Assembly (NCBI GenBank): GCA_947172415.1
Contig: OX359195.1
Coordinates: 6,299,501 to 6,363,500, forward strand
Direction: 5' to 3'
Source: Chondrosia reniformis
Taxonomy: Eukaryota; Porifera; Demospongiae; Chondrillida; Chondrillidae
Length of the DNA stretch: 64,000 bases
Made by a program: the position numbers and the translations under genes
Notes under the pieces: model-generated
Database searches by the model: none
The model's input: the letters and a program-made list of their open reading frames with translations, nothing else
What the model was told of the DNA's origin: nothing
Shown: piece after piece, positions 23,271 through 35,870 of the stretch
How the letters are laid out: each line of letters opens with the position of its first letter
Position numbering within the stretch: the first letter of the stretch is position 1

Positions 23271-25400
23271 TAAAATTTCTAAAAATGTTTGGAAATGTTT
23301 CATACATGTCTGTGAATGTAGACTCCAAGTTTAAGCTTCATATTTAGCCATTTGACAGAGTTACGACACTAAATGTACATTTGTTAAGTTAATGTATGGT
23401 GAGAGATAGGGCAAATTTATGTAGAAATCAAAATTTGTAAAACTGCTTGGAAATGTTTCATACATGTCTGTGAATGTAGACTCCAAGTTTAAGCTTAATA
23501 TTTAGCCATTTGACAGAGTTACGGCACTAAATGTACATTTGTTAAGTTAATGTATGGTGAGAGATAGGGCAAATTTATGTAGAAATCAAAATTTGTAAAA
23601 CTGCTTGGAAATGTTTCATACATGTCTGTGAATGTAGACTCCAAGTTTAAACTTCATATTTAGCCATTTGACAGAGTTACGGCACTAAATGTACATTTGT
23701 CAAGTTAATGTATGGGGAGAGATAGGGTAAATTTATGTAGAAATCAAAATTTGTAAAACTGCTTGGAAATGTTTCATGCATGTCTGTGAATGTAGACTCC
23801 AAGTTTAAGCTTAATATTTAGCCATTTGACAGAGTTACGGCACTAAATGTACATTTGTTAAGTTAATGTATGGTGAGAGATAGGGCAAATTTATGTAGAA
23901 ATTAAAATTTGTAAAACTGCTTGGAAATGTTTCATACATGTCTGTGAATGTAGACTCCAAGTTTAAGCTTCATATTTAGCCATTCGACAGAGTTACGGCA
24001 CTAAATGTACATTTGTTAAGTTAATGTATGGTGAGAGATAGGGTAAATTTATGTAGAAATCAAAATTTGTAAAACTGCTTGGAAATGTTTCATACATGTC
24101 TGTGAATGTAGACTCCAAGTTTAAGCTTCATATTTAGCCATTTGACAGAGTTACGGCACTAAATATACATTTGTTAAGTTAATGTATTGTGAGAGATAGG
24201 GCAAATTTATGTAAATGTACATGTAAATTTATGTAGAAATCAAAATTTGTAAAACTGCTTGGAAATGTTTCATACATTTCTGTGAATGTAGACTCCAAGT
24301 TTAAACTTCATATTTAGCCATTTGACAGAGTTACGGCACTAAATGTACATTTGTTAAGTTAATGTATGGTGAGAGATAGGGCAAATTTATGTAGAAATCA
24401 AAATTTGTAAAACTGCTTGGAAATGTTTCATACATGTCTGTGAATGTAGACTCCAAGTTTAAACTTCATATTTAGCCATTCGACAGAGTTACGGCACTAA
24501 ATGTACATTTGTTAAGTTAATGTATGGGGAGAGATAGGGTAAATTTATGTAGAAATCAAAATTTGTAAAACTGCTTGGAAATGTTTCATGCATGTCTGTG
24601 AATGTAGACTCCAAGTTTAAGCTTCATATTTAGCCATTCGACAGAGTTACGGCACTAAATGTACATTTGTTAAGTTAATGTATGGGGAGAGATAGGGTAA
24701 ATTTATGTAGAAATCCAAATTTGTAAAACTGCTTGGAAATGTTTCATGCATGTCTGTGAATGTAGACTCCAAGTTTAAGCTTCATATTTAGCCATTTGAC
24801 AGAGTTACGGCACTAAATGTACATTTGTTAAGTTAATGTATGGTGAGAGATAGGGCAAATTTATGTAGAAATCAAAATTTGTAAAACTGTTTGGAAATGT
24901 TTCATACATGTCTGTGAATGTAGATACCAAGTTTAAGCTTCATATTTAGCCATTTGACAGAGTTACAGCACTAAGTGTACATTTGTTAAGTTAATGTATG
25001 GGGAGAGATAGGGCAAATTTATGTAGAAATCAATATTTCTAAAACTGTTTGGAAATGTTTCATACATGTCTGTCAATGTAGACTCTAAGTTTAAGCTTCA
25101 TATTTGCCGATTTGACAGAGTTACAGCACTAAGTGTATATACATTTGTTAAGTTAATGTATAGGGAGAGATAGGGTAAATTTATGTAGAAATCAATATTT
25201 CTAAAACTGTTTGGAAATGTTTCATACATGTCTGTGAATGTAGATACCAAGTTTAAACTTCATATTTAGCCATTTGACAGAGTTACGGCACTAAATGTAC
25301 ATTTGTTAAGTTAGTGTATGGTGAGAGACAGGGCAAACTTGAGTAGATATGAAAAATTGCAAAATTCATTGGAAGCCTTTCATACATCTCTGTGAATACT
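23225..25400 (+). repeat. Satellite family S, main 158-bp array
   Basis: About 13-14 units of 158 bp (unit starts at 23231, 23389, 23547, 23705, 23863 and so on), well homogenised. Marker blocks: TTAATGTATGGTGAGAGATA, AAATTTATGTAGAAATCAAA, GACAGAGTTACGGCACTAAA. Confidence 0.95.
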
Positions 25401-26575
25401 TACACAATGTTTCAGCTTCATATCTCTCCATTTGACAGAGCTACAGCACTCTAATGTACATTACATTTCTACTATACGACCTTAAATGGTGTAGCATATA
25501 TATCGTGCGATACTATTATGCAAATTATCGGTATACCAAGTTAAAATGTTTTGACATGAATGGGGCAACTAGAAACACGCAGGGACAGTCCAGAACGCAG
25601 CTGTCAGAAGGTCTTTACATAGAGGCAGGTAGCCATTATGCTATTACTGCAATTGAGATTGAGTGTGGCTGGTTATACCAGTTTACGTTCATATCGGAAC
25701 ACCTGTCGCTAAAATCGTTTCTACATGGGACCAGAAAAGTTGGTCTCCTCCGCCAATCAAGACACTTACAGGATTTTATCCATTTTTCCCAGTTTCTAGA
25801 TGAACCACGAATACTGGTTATACCTTTAAAATGGCTTGGAACGATGCACTCATCGCGAATTAACTTGATATAATTTGACTACATTTTTCTCGCAAATACC
25901 CTATTCTTAAGTATGGAATTGCGCCAACCACAATCGTTTCCTTTTGAAATTTTCTTGTTTAAATAGAAGTGCAAAACCTTATAAAGTAGGCCTACCTGGA
26001 CACATCTCTATGGTGGTTGCGGTTCCCATAGAGGTTGGTATCGCTTAGACTCTGAAGCTGTCTCCTAATCGGTTGGTGCCATAGAGACGTGCTCACCAAT
26101 AATCCGGATTTCGGGGGGGTTCCACGTAATGTGGGATTGGCATCTGATATCTTTAAGGATTCATATGAGTCGGCCATATCGAGAAGAACTGGTTCTTCTC
26201 ACGCAAGTGACACCCAAAGCTCAACTCGGCAGAGCGTTACCACCGATCCCGGCCTCTGAGCGTCGTGGATGGTAGCGTTCGGTATGGTCCAACTTTTTTT
26301 CTTTGGAGTTTCGTCGGCCGTCGATCGGCAAAATTTCACTTTAACGACATCCATATAATATATGTGGATGGATACTGCTTCAACAACAATCAAGTACGAC
26401 ACAGTGCATATCCATGTGTATAAGAAATCTTTCAAAGAGTTCTATTTTTTCAGAAATATATACAGTATCGCATTTTCACTCTTACACCTACTCAAGGTCG
26501 GCCATTTATAGTATTACGCAATTAGGGTTAGTTAATGTATGGTGAGGGATAGGGTAAATTTATGTAGAAATTAAA
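25335..26575 (+). repeat. 1.2-kb segment, copy 2 of the segmental duplication
   Basis: Second copy of 22030-23270. The duplicated unit is about 3.3 kb: 1.2-kb cassette plus satellite array. Confidence 0.88.
25988..26177 (-). pseudogene. Orphan first-exon-like module, copy 3 (intact frame)
   Basis: Starts ATG at 26177 (MADSYESLKISDANP), runs 61 codons without a stop, includes RGTPPKSGLLVSTSLW and NLYGNRNHHRDVSR, and ends at a CCAG/GTAGGC donor. It looks like a genuine first coding exon with upstream flank, but no downstream exon was found within the island, so it is probably a duplicated 5' fragment of a gene elsewhere, or a mobile-element exon. Family not recognised. Confidence 0.55.
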
Positions 26576-27775
26576 ATTTCTAAAAATGTTTGGAAATGTT
26601 TCATGAAAAATCTAAGATACCATTTTCCTACATGCTATATGCCTATTCTGTAAAAAGAGCCTATAGGGGAACTAAACCTAAAGAGAGCTTTAGATGAAGA
26701 TACAGTAGTCTTTTCTTCCTTCTTTCCCCTTCTTTCATCTTCTTCTCCACTGGGTCAGACTGCCGTTTCTGGGAATTCCACCCTTCATCAGTGATCCTGG
26801 GAGTCTTTGTCTTTTTCTTTATCTTGATGTCTGTGAATGTAAACTCCAAGTTTAAACTTCATATTTAGCCATTTGACAGAGTTACGGCACTAAATGTACA
26901 TTTGTTAAGTTAATGTATGGTGAGAGATAGGACAAATTTATGTAGAAATTAAAATTTCTAAAAATGTTTGAAAATGTTTCATACATGTCTGTGAATGTAG
27001 ACTCCAAGTTTAAACTTCATATTTAGCCATTTGACAGAGTTACAGCACTAAATGTACAATGTATTAAGAAAATGTATGGGGAGAGATAGGGTAAATTTAT
27101 GTAGAAATCAAAATTTGTAAAACTGTTTGGAAATGTTTCATACATGTCTGTGAATGTAGACTCCAAGTTTAAGCTTCATATTTAGCCATTTGACAGAGTT
27201 TCAGCACTAAATGTACATTTGTTAAGTTAATGTATGGGGAGAGATAGGGTAAATTTATGTAGAAATCCAAATTTGTAAAACTGTTTGGAAATGTTTCATA
27301 CATGTCTGTGAATGTAGACTCCAAATGTAAACTTCATATTTAGCCATTTGACAGAGTTTCAGCACTATGTGTACATTTGTTAAGTTAATGTATGGGGAGA
27401 GATAGGGTAAATTTATGTAGAAATTAAAATTTCTAAAAATGTTTGGAAATGTTTCATACATGTCTGTGAATGTAGATACCAAGTTTAAACTTCATATTTA
27501 GCCATTTGACAGAGTTACGGCACTAAATGTACAATGTATTAAGAAAATGTATGGGGAGAGATAGGGTAAATTTATGTAGAAATCAAAATTTGTAAAACTG
27601 TTTGGAAATGTTTCATACATGTCTGTGAATGTAGATACCAAGTTTAAGCTTCATATTTAGCCATTTGACAGAGTTACGGCACTAAATGTACATTTGTTAA
27701 GTTAATGTATTGTGAGAGATAAGGCAAATTTATGTAGAAATTAAAATTTGTAAAACTGTTTCCAATCCATTAAAG
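26525..27775 (+). repeat. Satellite family S, array 4
   Basis: About seven 158-bp units, interrupted by the 222-bp insertion at 26605-26826. More diverged than the main array; some units have GTATTAAGAAAATGTATGGG. Confidence 0.9.
26605..26826 (+). mobile_element. MITE-like family M, insertion with defined ends
   Basis: Clean insertion into a satellite unit (host reads TTTCAT before and ATGTCTGTGAATG after). Family markers: GCCTATAGGGGAACTAAACC, GAGAGCTTTAGATGAAGATA, CTGGGAATTCCACCCTTCAT, CAGTGATCCTGGGAGTCTTT. Non-coding, about 222 bp. Further copies are listed separately. Confidence 0.8.
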
Positions 27776-27785
27776 GAGTATTATA

Positions 27786-28098
27786 TCTATGGTATATCTA
27801 AACGTCGCATTGATTTATATAGGGAATTACCCTGTACAAAAATTCAGTAAACAATACAGCAATAAACTTTTATACTCCCTATATATACTATATAGAAATG
27901 CATCTATCTCATGCAGTCTTTTATGAAGTTATATAATTAGTGGCGCAGGGGTCTGGAAAAGAGTGGATTTATATGTCTGAAAAGTGGTTCATGCCCAGGT
28001 ATGAATGACCAAGAAAGCATTATACCATTGTGTGTGTTATTAGGAAATATCCTTCAAAATCTTGTAATGTATGAAAGGTTCAGTATTGTATAAGGTAC
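27786..28098 (+). repeat. About 315-bp direct repeat, right copy
   Basis: Partner of 16838-17156; marks the right edge of the repeat island just before the lipin 3' end. Confidence 0.75.
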
Positions 28099-28248
28099 AC
28101 TCTTCTGCAGCATGTTCATTATCCCTCTGTACATAATAAATAAAACCATTATAATGTCAAACTCAAAATTTCCAAATTTTGCAGTGAAAAAAATTAAAAT
28201 GATAAATAACAGCAATTGTCCAACATAGTACAGCTAATATCATCACTA

Positions 28249-31200
28249 CTAGCTAGGAAGCTGTAATGAGCTTGGATCAGCAATTGGATGCTTCCAAAAG
28301 TTCAAAAATGTGTATTCTGGACTGGCTGAACCACCATCTATGGATTCTTCAGCATCACAGGGAGGAAACATGAGGTCTAGATACTCCTTCAATGTCATAT
28401 ATCTACAGGATAGTTGCAATGTTACACTACTGTATTGTAGATTGGATTTCCAACTTACGAAGACTTGAAGGCATAAACAGCATTGTTTCGAACTTCACCT
28501 TTTGGATTAATGGTATACTGATTGGTTAGGGGAATACCCACAGACTTGTAACTAACCATATCCTACAAGTTGAATAGAACACCAGGACTACCAATTCAAA
28601 ACAAGTTTGACAGTACATAAGAAATATTTGAAAAAGCTTACCGTAGCTTTGTTGCCAAAACCAGCAAAAAATGGATAATGAGAAGATGGGAAAAGTGATC
28701 TTAATGTTTCCAAACATTTAATCTTAAATTCTTCTGGTTTTTTCTCAATAACTTCTCTGTAGGATAATTGACATAGAATATAATGATTTATCGATCATCT
28801 TAATTGACCCAGTCTGATGAAATCAGACCCTGTTATTGCACAATAACTATAGCAGAAAGGCTGACACTTTGGTCTGATTTCCTTGGACTAGAAATCACCT
28901 ACTTTGAGAAAGCCTTTAAAAGTGACAGAGGTGCTACAAGTACTGGTCCATCTGGTAGAGAGGAATTCTTCTGTCGGACCCACTTTAGATAGTTCTTTGT
29001 GTAAGATGCTGCTCCAATAGGACGTGATGAAAGATAAACAATCTTGTATCCATTGCGAACGATAGATTGAAACAAATTGACCTAGAATGATAAACCATCA
29101 CATAAACATGCATACTCCAATCAGATGAGATTCAGAATGCATTGCAAAATGTGCATATTAAATATACTGTAATTTACATACATGAGAATGATGTGGTTGA
29201 GCAGTTGAGAGAATTGTACAAATATAACATAAGGATTTTGCTTGCTCCAATGAATGCTTGCATATATGCATATATCTGAGTGGCATTCATTTCCAGGGTC
29301 ACTGATGAAGGGTGGAATTCCTAGAAACAGCTGTCTGGCCCAGTGGAGAAGAAGAGAAGGAGGAGAAGTATCCTCATCCAAAGCTCTCACTAGGTTTAGT
29401 TCCCTATAGGCCCTTTATTCTAAAGTAGATGTAGCATGTTGATAAATGGTGTGTTATATTATTCATGGGAAATAGAACACTTTAAGTGGGACATGGGTGA
29501 TATATAGATTGACTGATGGTGCAGGGCTGGTTCTACTGATGGAGTTCCTCGACTTACAACACCAGCATGAGTCCAGTCTTTTCCCAATATTGGCAACAGG
29601 TGACCAGCCACATCAGACCTACATAAATATGAACATATTCTACATTACGACTCTTCTAACAATCTTAATGGCAACCAGCAGACTTTGTGATGGTTCCATC
29701 AATGTCACTGATCACTATCTTGTCGGTATGGTCCCATAAATATATAATACAATCTGCTTTAGACGTCCCCTGAAAACGAGTGGTTACAGAAAATGTCACT
29801 TCATTCAGTCCCTCCTTCAGATTTAGCAATTTCTAAATAAAATAATTCAAAATATAAATATGGACATTATTATGGCAACTGATTCTCAACATTTAGTAAA
29901 TGGCAGCTGTGTATTCTGCATAGGTCAGCATATACACAATGTGATGCAATATTCACCAGATGCTCAGGAGATAATTCTATTGATTTGTTGTGCTTCTTCC
30001 TCTGTGATCTCTGACGATGGGGTTTTACTACCAAACTCTCCTCCCACTCCTCATCACTAGATACACTTGTGGTTCCCAACGGAATATTCTGATTGGGTAT
30101 TTGAATAGGTGTGGGTGGGGTCTAAACAAGAGTAAAAAGAAAGGTTATTTTGATCCAATAGCTACAGAAAGGTAGGTTTTCTAAATTGGCTGTAGGTCTG
30201 TATTTTGACTGAAAATCTAAGGAGAGTTTGAAGGAGAGCTAACCTGAGCTAGACCTGTCGGTACAGTGGAGGACCTCTTTGGCCAGTAAAACCAAGACCC
30301 AAACCCTCCTTTCCTCTTCAGATCTTCTTCTACCAACTTATCTACACATGTCTGCAGTGAAGATAAACTGAGTGATATGCCCAAATTGTTGTCTAGTACT
30401 GAGATGTGTATAATAAAATTATGAATTACTGAACATCAAGTTGATATATTTCTTAACCTCATATATGTCTATGTACAGGCTTATCCAACAGCACAAATTC
30501 TTACTACACTACCTCAAACCCTAATGGCACTCTACAGTACACTTGGCCAGCAGAACTATGAATATCATTACCTGTGGGAGTGGCTTTTGGAATACTAATT
30601 GAGATACTATTAATGGAGCTGCTGCTTTCCAGGAATAAAAGGTATCCTTAATTTTAACTACCAAATTTGAATCATTTAAGAGTGTAGGCTTTTCTGAAAA
30701 CTTTTCAAAGGTGACAATGTTCTTCTTGAATTCATCTAAACAGCAAATAAAAGGGAAAAATCTAACCGTAACCTTATTGCATGACCTCACAATTCTAGGA
30801 AAATATGTTTTAGTCTATTCTATTCATACGTTTCCATAGTTTCCATGTCACCTATGAGTCAAGGAAAATTGTGTATATACACATGTATTAGAATTTTCAA
30901 CCATGTGATAATCAAACCACAAGTATCTCTGTGGGAAAGGGTACTGTACAACTTACCATTGCTGACCTGACCACTTTCGTTCATAGGACCACACAGGGAC
31001 AATTGAATGTCATTATCATTCCTACATTGAGTGTATTCATAGTGGATAGCTTATAGAAGATTGCATAACAGATATGTCTATAGTGATTTCTTTCATCTTG
31101 GATACTCAAAATCTTTCACCATAAAGTGACAAGTTAACTTAATTTATTCAAATTTTACAGTTTACAAGATAAAATGAAGGAAAGTGTCCCGCAACATGAA

Positions 31201-33892
31201 ATTCAAATTCGATGCATTACTCTATACACTACACTGCAGACACCACAATCCGCACAACACAGATATACTGCAAATATTAAGCCTCCAATAAGTACAAGTC
31301 CTTATATCAGGTATGGCCTAAAATTATGACATTAGTTCACACACATATAGAGAGCCCAAGTATACTTCTGGAGGATGAAGACAACCTCTATAAACAACTT
31401 ACCATCTCTCTTCAGTCATTTTACCACCAGATGAGAGCAAGGGGGGAGGGGCTTCTTGTCCATCCTGAATTGGGCTGGATGGGGGAGACATGCCCTCTCT
31501 TGACTGTAGAGTGTCACCACCCAACCCACTGTCATTGTCATCACCACTTGCTAAAGATGGACTAGTTAATTTCTTGCTAGTTGCAACTCTAAATAAGATG
31601 GAAAGACTATACACAAGGATGCACCACCAAAAATATTCAAACAATTTTCAGACAGCAACTCATCCTGTACATAAGCAATTATCATAGCTACTATATTGAC
31701 ATGCAGTGATAGAAACATTTTGTTTCATTCAATGGTAAATGACTACTCTTTGTGTGCATAACTGCCTCTAGCTACAAATAAGGAAGACAAAATTGCTTAC
31801 TTTGAAGCGTAACTGGGAAAATATTGATTACGTTCTTCTGGAGGAAGAAACACATTCTCAATGTCCTCCAAGTATAATCCTTCTTCTACCTGTGACATCA
31901 CAGGAACATTGACATCACACAACCAGCCAAGTGATGTCACAGGACATGCAGGAAACTCACATCAGAGAAACGTTTTTGGTGCTTTCTTTTAAACAATCCT
32001 GTAATACTGGAGAAGAAGCTGTCAGAGCGTTGTACAGCTTTACCATCAGCAGGTCGGCCATCTTGCACAAGCTCCTCTTTGGTATAGCTTGGAGACATCT
32101 GTAACAAGTGTTGAGAACCGTCTCAAGTGCTGTACAAATAATAGCTAAAGGTGAGATCATTAAATACTCACTCTGGATGTCCTGGTTCCGATTTCCAGTT
32201 CCGTATCACTGTGAATGGCACTTGAATCGAGTTTGGAAACATTGGATGGTAGTGTCTCACTGTCAGATAACGGCATATAACTATCTGGGAGACTTTGTGA
32301 TAGCGTTTCCTAAAGGCAGTGTCATATGATTGTCAAGTAACACTTTACATAGCTCTGGAAGCACTTACAGGTTCCACCTCTTTCAAATTAGCGGGTCTTC
32401 CCCTTACACTTGACTGTTTGGGAAGCACACTACTTTCAAATGCATCACTGTGGCTCACTTCTCCATCAGACATTTCAAACAGACACCCATCATCTGAGGA
32501 CATGCTTTTAGTGAGATCTTTGCCGTGGTTATCAGTTGAAGGTTGGATGTTCTCCTTGGTAGGGTCCTGATTAATAATCAGATCAGATTTGGAAGAAGCC
32601 AAACTGGTCTGACTTGCAGTGATGATATTGTTTGAGAATGAACTACTTTTTTGTATTTTAGGAGAATTTGTAGGGGTTTCTTCCTCGTCCAGGTTGACTT
32701 CTGGAGGTATTTCTAGGGTATTCGGGGTACTTGTCTGACTGTCCTAAATAGAGAGGTACAGATATATATGAGTTCATACATATGAATGTCTGTAATGCAA
32801 TCAACACTTCCTCTAGGGCTACCAAAAAATAGTACCTAGTACCTACATAGATAGAAACTATTTTAATTACTAAATTAATTGTAAGTGAAAAGTGAATTAA
32901 TATAACAAGTGCATTAGAGGAATTTAGTGTATACAACTTTTTGATGTCTTAATTGTTGAGTTTTTGAAATTAGTGATTGACTTCTAATGCACGTTGTAAT
33001 GCATCCATAAAAACCCTTTCTAATATTACCTTCCTTCATAATAACACTAAATAAAGGTCTTTCCTACTGTCCTATCATATTGGTACCACTTTGAGCTCCT
33101 AAGCACACGACACTGACCTGTTCCACAAAGAAGGCGGAGCCTGTTTCATCCAGCTTCATGTGAATCGGTACAACTGTTCCATTCACTTCAATTTCCACCT
33201 GCACGACATGTATATCATAAGATATATATAGAAAACTTAAAGTAACCACATTTCTCACTGCACCTATCTTGTGTACTTGAAACTGGTCAACTATTAAACT
33301 TCACTATTGTATATTTAATTGGTATTAGAGTGTGCATGCATGGCAATACATTAATGTATACAGAATGCCTACAAATTGTGGTTAATAGCTATACATGGGA
33401 TATCACTGGGTACACAACCAATTATTGTATGTGGATTGGACTTGCCACCTACAACCTCCTGCCCACTCAATGCTACACATTTCACTTGTTAGATTGTATT
33501 GTTCTATGTGCATTGTTACAAATATAATATTACATACTCTTCCTCCTCGTGTAGAGATGGTTAATCAAAAGTGGTTAGCATATATACGTACGTATATCAG
33601 ATGTCCTTCACATGTACTATATATGTATTTACACCGAACTATACACACCCACTAATGTACGCGTATATACTGTCATGTGAATGATACGCTACCCCCGATT
33701 GTTTACCTGTTTCTGCAGGTCCCCCGGGCGCAGTACTCCCAACTTCCCAAACCGAACATAGAAGGGAGTGCTTCTCAGAGAACCGTCCGACTGACGAATG
33801 ACAATGACGTCAATGGCTCCGCTCAAATTGGCCGAGTTCAATTCCTGATAAAAGTCGCGTACTGTGGAGGCTACCCTGCCGAGGTAGTTCAT
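28249..33892 (-). CDS. LPIN: Lipin (Mg2+-dependent phosphatidate phosphatase)
   Basis: Converts phosphatidic acid to diacylglycerol at the ER; vertebrate lipins also act as nuclear co-regulators. Seventeen coding exons: 33892-33707, 33198-33118, 32744-32379, 32309-32172, 32098-31961, 31889-31801, 31588-31403, 31021-30957, 30735-30572, 30351-30244, 30121-29957, 29832-29684, 29618-29558, 29081-28903, 28756-28642, 28562-28459, 28402-28249; exactly 815 aa. The N-LIP domain (1-89) starts [19 protein letters not shown]. The middle is acidic and Ser-rich with [14 protein letters not shown] holds the catalytic DIDGT (about 605-609), then [30 protein letters not shown] and [15 protein letters not shown]. 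The vertebrate co-activator motif LGHIL reads AGHLL here. The donor after DIDGTIT is an unusual AA/GTCTGC. Intron 13 carries a family M element. Confidence 0.95.
29293..29468 (-). mobile_element. MITE-like family M copy in lipin intron 13
   Basis: Minus-orientation copy with CACTGATGAAGGGTGGAATT, CCAGTGGAGAAGAAGAG and CTCACTAGGTTTAGTTCCCT. Confidence 0.75.
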
Positions 33893-35157
33893 CTTGTACC
33901 TGTAAAGCAAAGGCCGCGGTTACGCACTACCATCCACCCTATGTCCCCTTTCCAATTTAGAAGAGTCAAGTAGGATGTCAAAGTAGGTCCTTTAGAAGTG
34001 TCTTGTTCTACTTGTAATAGCTATGACACAACAATAACTCACCTAGGGAGAAGTACAACGAAACGTGCACCTCTCTTATTGGATCCGCTGACTTTTCGCT
34101 TATAATTGTCTTTGTTTAGCCTCTTGTATATTGGTTGGACAGGTTATCACGTGATAGGTCAGCTGATGCAATATATTTTACTGAAGACCCCTTTCCTCCG
34201 TAATCTCTACCAGTTGTATCTATTTCTCAACGCGGCGATCCCGAAAGATTCAAGGGGTGAGTGTCTGTTTTTCTTCCTTCTGGCAACAAGTTGTAAGAGA
34301 AAGGTCTTAAGATCTGTAGCTATACTATTTTAGAGTGGCCTGAAATTTGCTTATTTGATGCTAGTTGCGAGTTAGCGCGTTTTCTTTAATAGCTGTACTC
34401 CTGATATATAGTCCCTTTAGCTAGTACAAACTGTATGCACATGTACATCTGTATAGCCTATGGAGCTCAGTAAGCGTCTGTACGTAAAGCCTGCCTCTAT
34501 TCGCTTCGTTTCCATTTAACGTTTTATTTGGAGATTTTGTGTATATAGGAATATAAGGTAGTTCGTGTGCGTCAGTCGTCTTGGCAGAGTGTATGTAAAT
34601 GGGCCATCCCTGAAGTCATGATGAAGTAGCGCACGTCTCTTCGATCAAATGTGGCTGGATCAGTAATTAGTGTTAATGTAGTCAATTTGGAGCGTTTAAA
34701 CGTTTAAAGGTTTAACCCAAACGACGGACGTCCTATGATATTCCAAGGCTTGCTTTTAAAGCCACAATTTAGCTATAACTCGCAGCTCCATATTTATGAT
34801 ATCAAAGGAGACTATACATTCGTACCTATATGCAGGGCTGCCCTAGAACGTGCGTGAAGCGTGTGCAAGTTCCAAACAGGTATTTTGCCACCGAGTTTGT
34901 TACTATGCGCAAAGCACACGATTAACCACAACAACTCAATGTTGATATCTGTACTAGTGCATAATTACGAGTTAAAGGTGTGGTATAATGTAATTCTGTA
35001 CGTTAGTGATAGTGATTCTTGCTCATGGTTAGTGCTTATCAAAATGATGTCTTTAGTTATTACATGGTTGCTTCAGTAGTGTGGTGAAATGGTAGAAGTG
35101 TAATAGAGTAATACATCAATGGCTGAAGCACTCACAATAGAATTGTATGTCATAACT

Positions 35158-35365
35158 TATTGGAGATTGCATAATTTATCAAGGAAGTGTTATCAATTAC
35201 ATATTCCCCTCTTTGATGGTAAAACCTTTTGCCATGTAATTATTTACCATAAAACCTTTATTGGAGAGATTGCATAATTTATCAAGGAAGCGTTATCAAT
35301 TACATATTCCCCTCTTTGATGGTAAAACCCTTTACCATACCATGTAATCATTTACCATAAAACCT
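35158..35365 (+). repeat. Tandem duplication, about 105-bp unit
   Basis: Two copies of a block beginning near GGAGATTGCATAATTTATCA and ending with TTTACCATAAAACCTTT. Confidence 0.8.
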
Positions 35366-35811
35366 TTGATTATTTTACACTTTTAAAAGGTTGAGTGTTG
35401 TTCACCTTGAGTTTATTATAAAACCCACACCTCTCCTCTGGCTGTTATCTGTTGAGGTCAAAATGTATGCATAAACTGTCAATAATAACAATGACTTGAA
35501 TTATCACACTGCTGATGCTTTTGAAGCTGTGTCTCCATCTTTTGGTGTCTTTGACATTCCATTAGATAATGTCATGTTCAATTTTAGTATTTGTTGCTAT
35601 GGCACTCCATATGGCCATCAGTCAGTTCAATGGATTCCATGGTTACTCTTATTTCATTCTATGAGAAAACTAGTCATGGAGTTTTCTATTTTGAAAGGTT
35701 GCTTTTATTTAATTTAGATTCTCTGTACCTTCGGAAGTAGCTGACATTCTGTGCATTCCTCCTGCTTACCTTTCACATGGTTTAATATATATTTGTAACT
35801 GTATAATTCCA

Positions 35812-35870
35812 TTGGGCCAGACAGCGGTTTCTGGGAATTTCACCCTTCATCAATGACCCTGGGACAAGTG
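35812..35870 (+). mobile_element. Family M fragment
   Basis: GGGCCAGACAGCGGTTTCTG and the following CACCCTTCATCAATGACCCT match the core of family M; ends are missing. Confidence 0.6.

Noticed and set aside
16838-28098. LTR retrotransposon bounded by 315-bp direct repeats
   Set aside because: No gag-pol coding, primer binding site, polypurine tract or TG...CA ends; the interior is satellite.
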